Of a DNA stretch of 7,897 nucleotides, positions 6,053 to 7,897 are shown one piece after another (position 1 is the first letter of the stretch; every line of letters begins with the position of its first letter). Location of the stretch: the NCBI GenBank assembly GCA_003151375.1, contig PLXI01000123.1, forward strand, positions 1-7,897. The letters run 5' to 3'. This DNA comes from Hyphomicrobiales bacterium. GTDB taxonomy: Bacteria > Pseudomonadota > Alphaproteobacteria > Rhizobiales > Aestuariivirgaceae. The position numbers and the translations under genes are program-made. The notes under the pieces were generated by a model that had not been told where the DNA came from, searched no databases, and saw only the letters and a program-made list of their open reading frames with translations.

Positions 6053-6057
6053 TTCTC

Positions 6058-7897
6058 ATGCTCACGCGCCGCCGCCTGATCCAGCTTTCCGCTATGGCAC
6101 CTTTCTTGCCCGGTCAGCGTAGCTTTGCGGCGGAGGCAAAATTATCGCATGCCGTTTCGCTGTTTGATGACGTCAAATATGCCGCAGACTTTAAGGGATT
6201 TGATTACGTCAACACCGCCGCACCCAAGGGCGGAAAATGGCGACAGGCCGTTGTTGGCTCATTCGACAGTTTGAACGATTACACCGTCAAAGGCGATGGC
6301 CCGGGCGTTGGCATTTTGGATACGCTGATGGTGGCCTCATTGGATGAACCCGCCACGCGTTATGCATTGATCGCTGAGGCGATATCCTACCCTGAGGATA
6401 AATCCAGCGTGACGTTCAGGCTTAACCCCGCGGCGCGCTTTCATGATGGTATGCCGATCACGGTTGAAGATGTTATCTTCAGCATGGAGACCCTGAAGTC
6501 CAATCTTCCTAACTATGCAGCCTATTGGAAGAACGTGGTCAAAATGGAAAAGACCGGCGAGCGCGAGGTGACGTTCACCTTTGATGAGAAAAACAACCGC
6601 GAGCTGCCAAGCATTGTGTCTGAACTCCCCGTCCTGCCGAAACATTGGTGGCAAGGCCAAGGTGTTGATGGCAAGCAGCGCAACACTGATGAGCCAACAA
6701 TGGAACTGCCACTTGGTTCTGGCCCTTACAAGTTTAAATCAGCTGCCGCTGGTGCAACGTTGGTTTTAGAGCGGGTGCAGGATTATTGGGCCAAGGACTT
6801 GCCGTCGCAGATCGGCCAAAACAATTTTGATGAGATGCAATATACATTTTATCAAACACCGCAGGTGGCTTTTGAAAGCTTCAAGTCTGGGGATTCCGAT
6901 TATCAGATTGAGGCCAGTTCTAAGCAATGGGCCACTGGTTATGATTTTCCAGCGGTGAAAGACGGGCGGGTGGTGAAAGCGATGCCAGCCTTAAAACAAG
7001 TGCACGGCATGCAGGCCTATGTTCTTAACTTGCGGCGCGCCAAATTCCAAGATGTGCGCATGCGCCGAGCGATGTTGCTGGCCTTTGATTTTCAATGGGC
7101 CAATGCAAATCTATTTTATGGCCTATACCAACAATCTCGCTCATTCTTTAACGGGTCAGAATTTGAAGCCAAGGGTTTGCCATCACCGGAAGAGCTAGAA
7201 TTGCTCACACCGCTCAAAGATAAAGTGCCACCAGAAGTTTTCACCACTGAATATCAGAATCCAGTGAATGCTGACGGCACAGCGCGACGCAAGAATTTGC
7301 AAGCAGCCAACCAATTGTTGAAAGAAGCTGGCTGGAATGCGGTAGATGATAGCGGCAAGCGCGTGCTCAAAAACGCCAAGGGCGAAACGCTCTCGGTGGA
7401 CTTCGCGCTGGATAACCCGCTGTTTGAACGCATCACCTTGCCTTACAAAGAGCAGTTGGAACTCTTAGGTTTTGTCGTCAGCATCCGCACGCTTGATCCG
7501 GCGCAATCGAAAAAAATCCAAGACCAGTTTGACTATGACATCATCGTCAGCAATTTTGCGCAAAGCCTTTCGCCGGGCAATGAGCAGCGGTATTTCTTTG
7601 GGTCGGCTGAGGCTGATCGGCAAGGCTCACATAATTATGCAGGCATCAAGAACGAGGCCATTGATGCGCTTATTGAAAAGCTGGTGTTTGTGAAAGATCG
7701 TCGGGCTTTGGTGACCGCATGTCGCGCGCTAGACCGCGTCTTGATGTGGAATTATTACGTGGTGCCGCAATGGTTTGCTGCCAATGAGCGTATCGCATAT
7801 TGGGATCGTTTTGGGCAGCCGGAAAAATCGCCGGATTATGCACTGCCTGCGCCTACAACTTGGTGGTTTGATGAAGCCAAAGCCAAGAAGATTTCGG
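6058..7897 (+). CDS. yejA: YejA-like periplasmic peptide-binding protein of an ABC importer, 3' end outside the window
   Basis: Family 5 extracellular solute-binding protein that captures oligopeptides in the periplasm and hands them to an inner-membrane importer. In E. coli the YejABEF system also imports microcin C. I translated the frame from the sequence and it stays open to the last base: 613 codons, close to the 600-630 usual for YejA. The tail TTWWFDEAKAKK is the usual C-terminal end, so only a few residues are missing. The N-terminus is TRRRLIQLSA followed by a short hydrophobic stretch and a likely cleavage near SFA-AEA (22-27), a Tat-like signal with the twin arginines at 4-5. YejA hallmarks follow: FKGFDYVNTAAPKGG, GSFDSLNDYTVKG, DTLMVASLDEPATRY, FRLNPAARFHDGMPIT, VEDVIFSMETL, then the family 5 motif LGSGPYKF, and VVPQWF and AYWDRFGQP near the end. 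The transporter genes yejB, yejE and yejF would be expected downstream. Substrate is inferred from family only. Confidence 0.92.
   Translation, partial: MLTRRRLIQLSAMAPFLPGQRSFAAEAKLSHAVSLFDDVKYAADFKGFDYVNTAAPKGGKWRQAVVGSFDSLNDYTVKGDGPGVGILDTLMVASLDEPATRYALIAEAISYPEDKSSVTFRLNPAARFHDGMPITVEDVIFSMETLKSNLPNYAAYWKNVVKMEKTGEREVTFTFDEKNNRELPSIVSELPVLPKHWWQGQGVDGKQRNTDEPTMELPLGSGPYKFKSAAAGATLVLERVQDYWAKDLPSQIGQNNFDEMQYTFYQTPQVAFESFKSGDSDYQIEASSKQWATGYDFPAVKDGRVVKAMPALKQVHGMQAYVLNLRRAKFQDVRMRRAMLLAFDFQWANANLFYGLYQQSRSFFNGSEFEAKGLPSPEELELLTPLKDKVPPEVFTTEYQNPVNADGTARRKNLQAANQLLKEAGWNAVDDSGKRVLKNAKGETLSVDFALDNPLFERITLPYKEQLELLGFVVSIRTLDPAQSKKIQDQFDYDIIVSNFAQSLSPGNEQRYFFGSAEADRQGSHNYAGIKNEAIDALIEKLVFVKDRRALVTACRALDRVLMWNYYVVPQWFAANERIAYWDRFGQPEKSPDYALPAPTTWWFDEAKAKKIS

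Overview
The window looks like chromosomal DNA of an alphaproteobacterium, probably of the Rhizobiales (Hyphomicrobiales) type. The reasons are the gene content and order: fabB-fabI on one side, and a pheA/kdsB-position pair diverging from a membrane-anchored CycM-type cytochrome c on the other. Gene density is high, with several 4-base start/stop overlaps. No rRNA, tRNA, CRISPR array, insertion sequence or phage gene is visible. Genus and species cannot be decided from this stretch.

Layout. (1) Bases 1-3239, + strand: a tightly packed run of fabB (5' end cut by the window), fabI and an M29-family aminopeptidase. FabB and FabI are the condensing and final reducing steps of type II fatty acid elongation. 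The aminopeptidase start overlaps the fabI stop (ATGA). (2) Bases 3267-3736, + strand: a small two-gene toxin-antitoxin module, with a 66-residue antitoxin followed by a RelE/ParE-fold toxin that starts with GTG overlapping the antitoxin stop. (3) Bases 3749-5298, - strand: a coupled pair. The upstream gene holds the place and fold of KdsB (CMP-Kdo synthetase) but has lost nearly every catalytic motif. The downstream gene is an intact prephenate dehydratase (pheA) with a C-terminal ACT domain. (4) Bases 5299-5427: a divergent intergenic region. (5) Bases 5428-5985, + strand: a membrane-anchored mono-haem cytochrome c. (6) Bases 6058-7897, + strand: a YejA-like periplasmic peptide-binding protein of an ABC importer, open at the window end and nearly complete.

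Most of the window is ordinary housekeeping. The observation most worth following is the KdsB-like protein at 4597-5298. It is a full-length, uninterrupted reading frame whose N-terminal nucleotide loop, SGTDR-type motif, QGD metal-binding motif and EQLR-type motif have all been replaced, while fold-defining positions (LP, VDGATL, HIxVYAxxR, PLxVDT) remain. It may be a pseudoenzyme, a repurposed nucleotidyltransferase, or a decaying kdsB kept open because pheA is translationally coupled to it. Nothing here amounts to a clear new multi-gene system.
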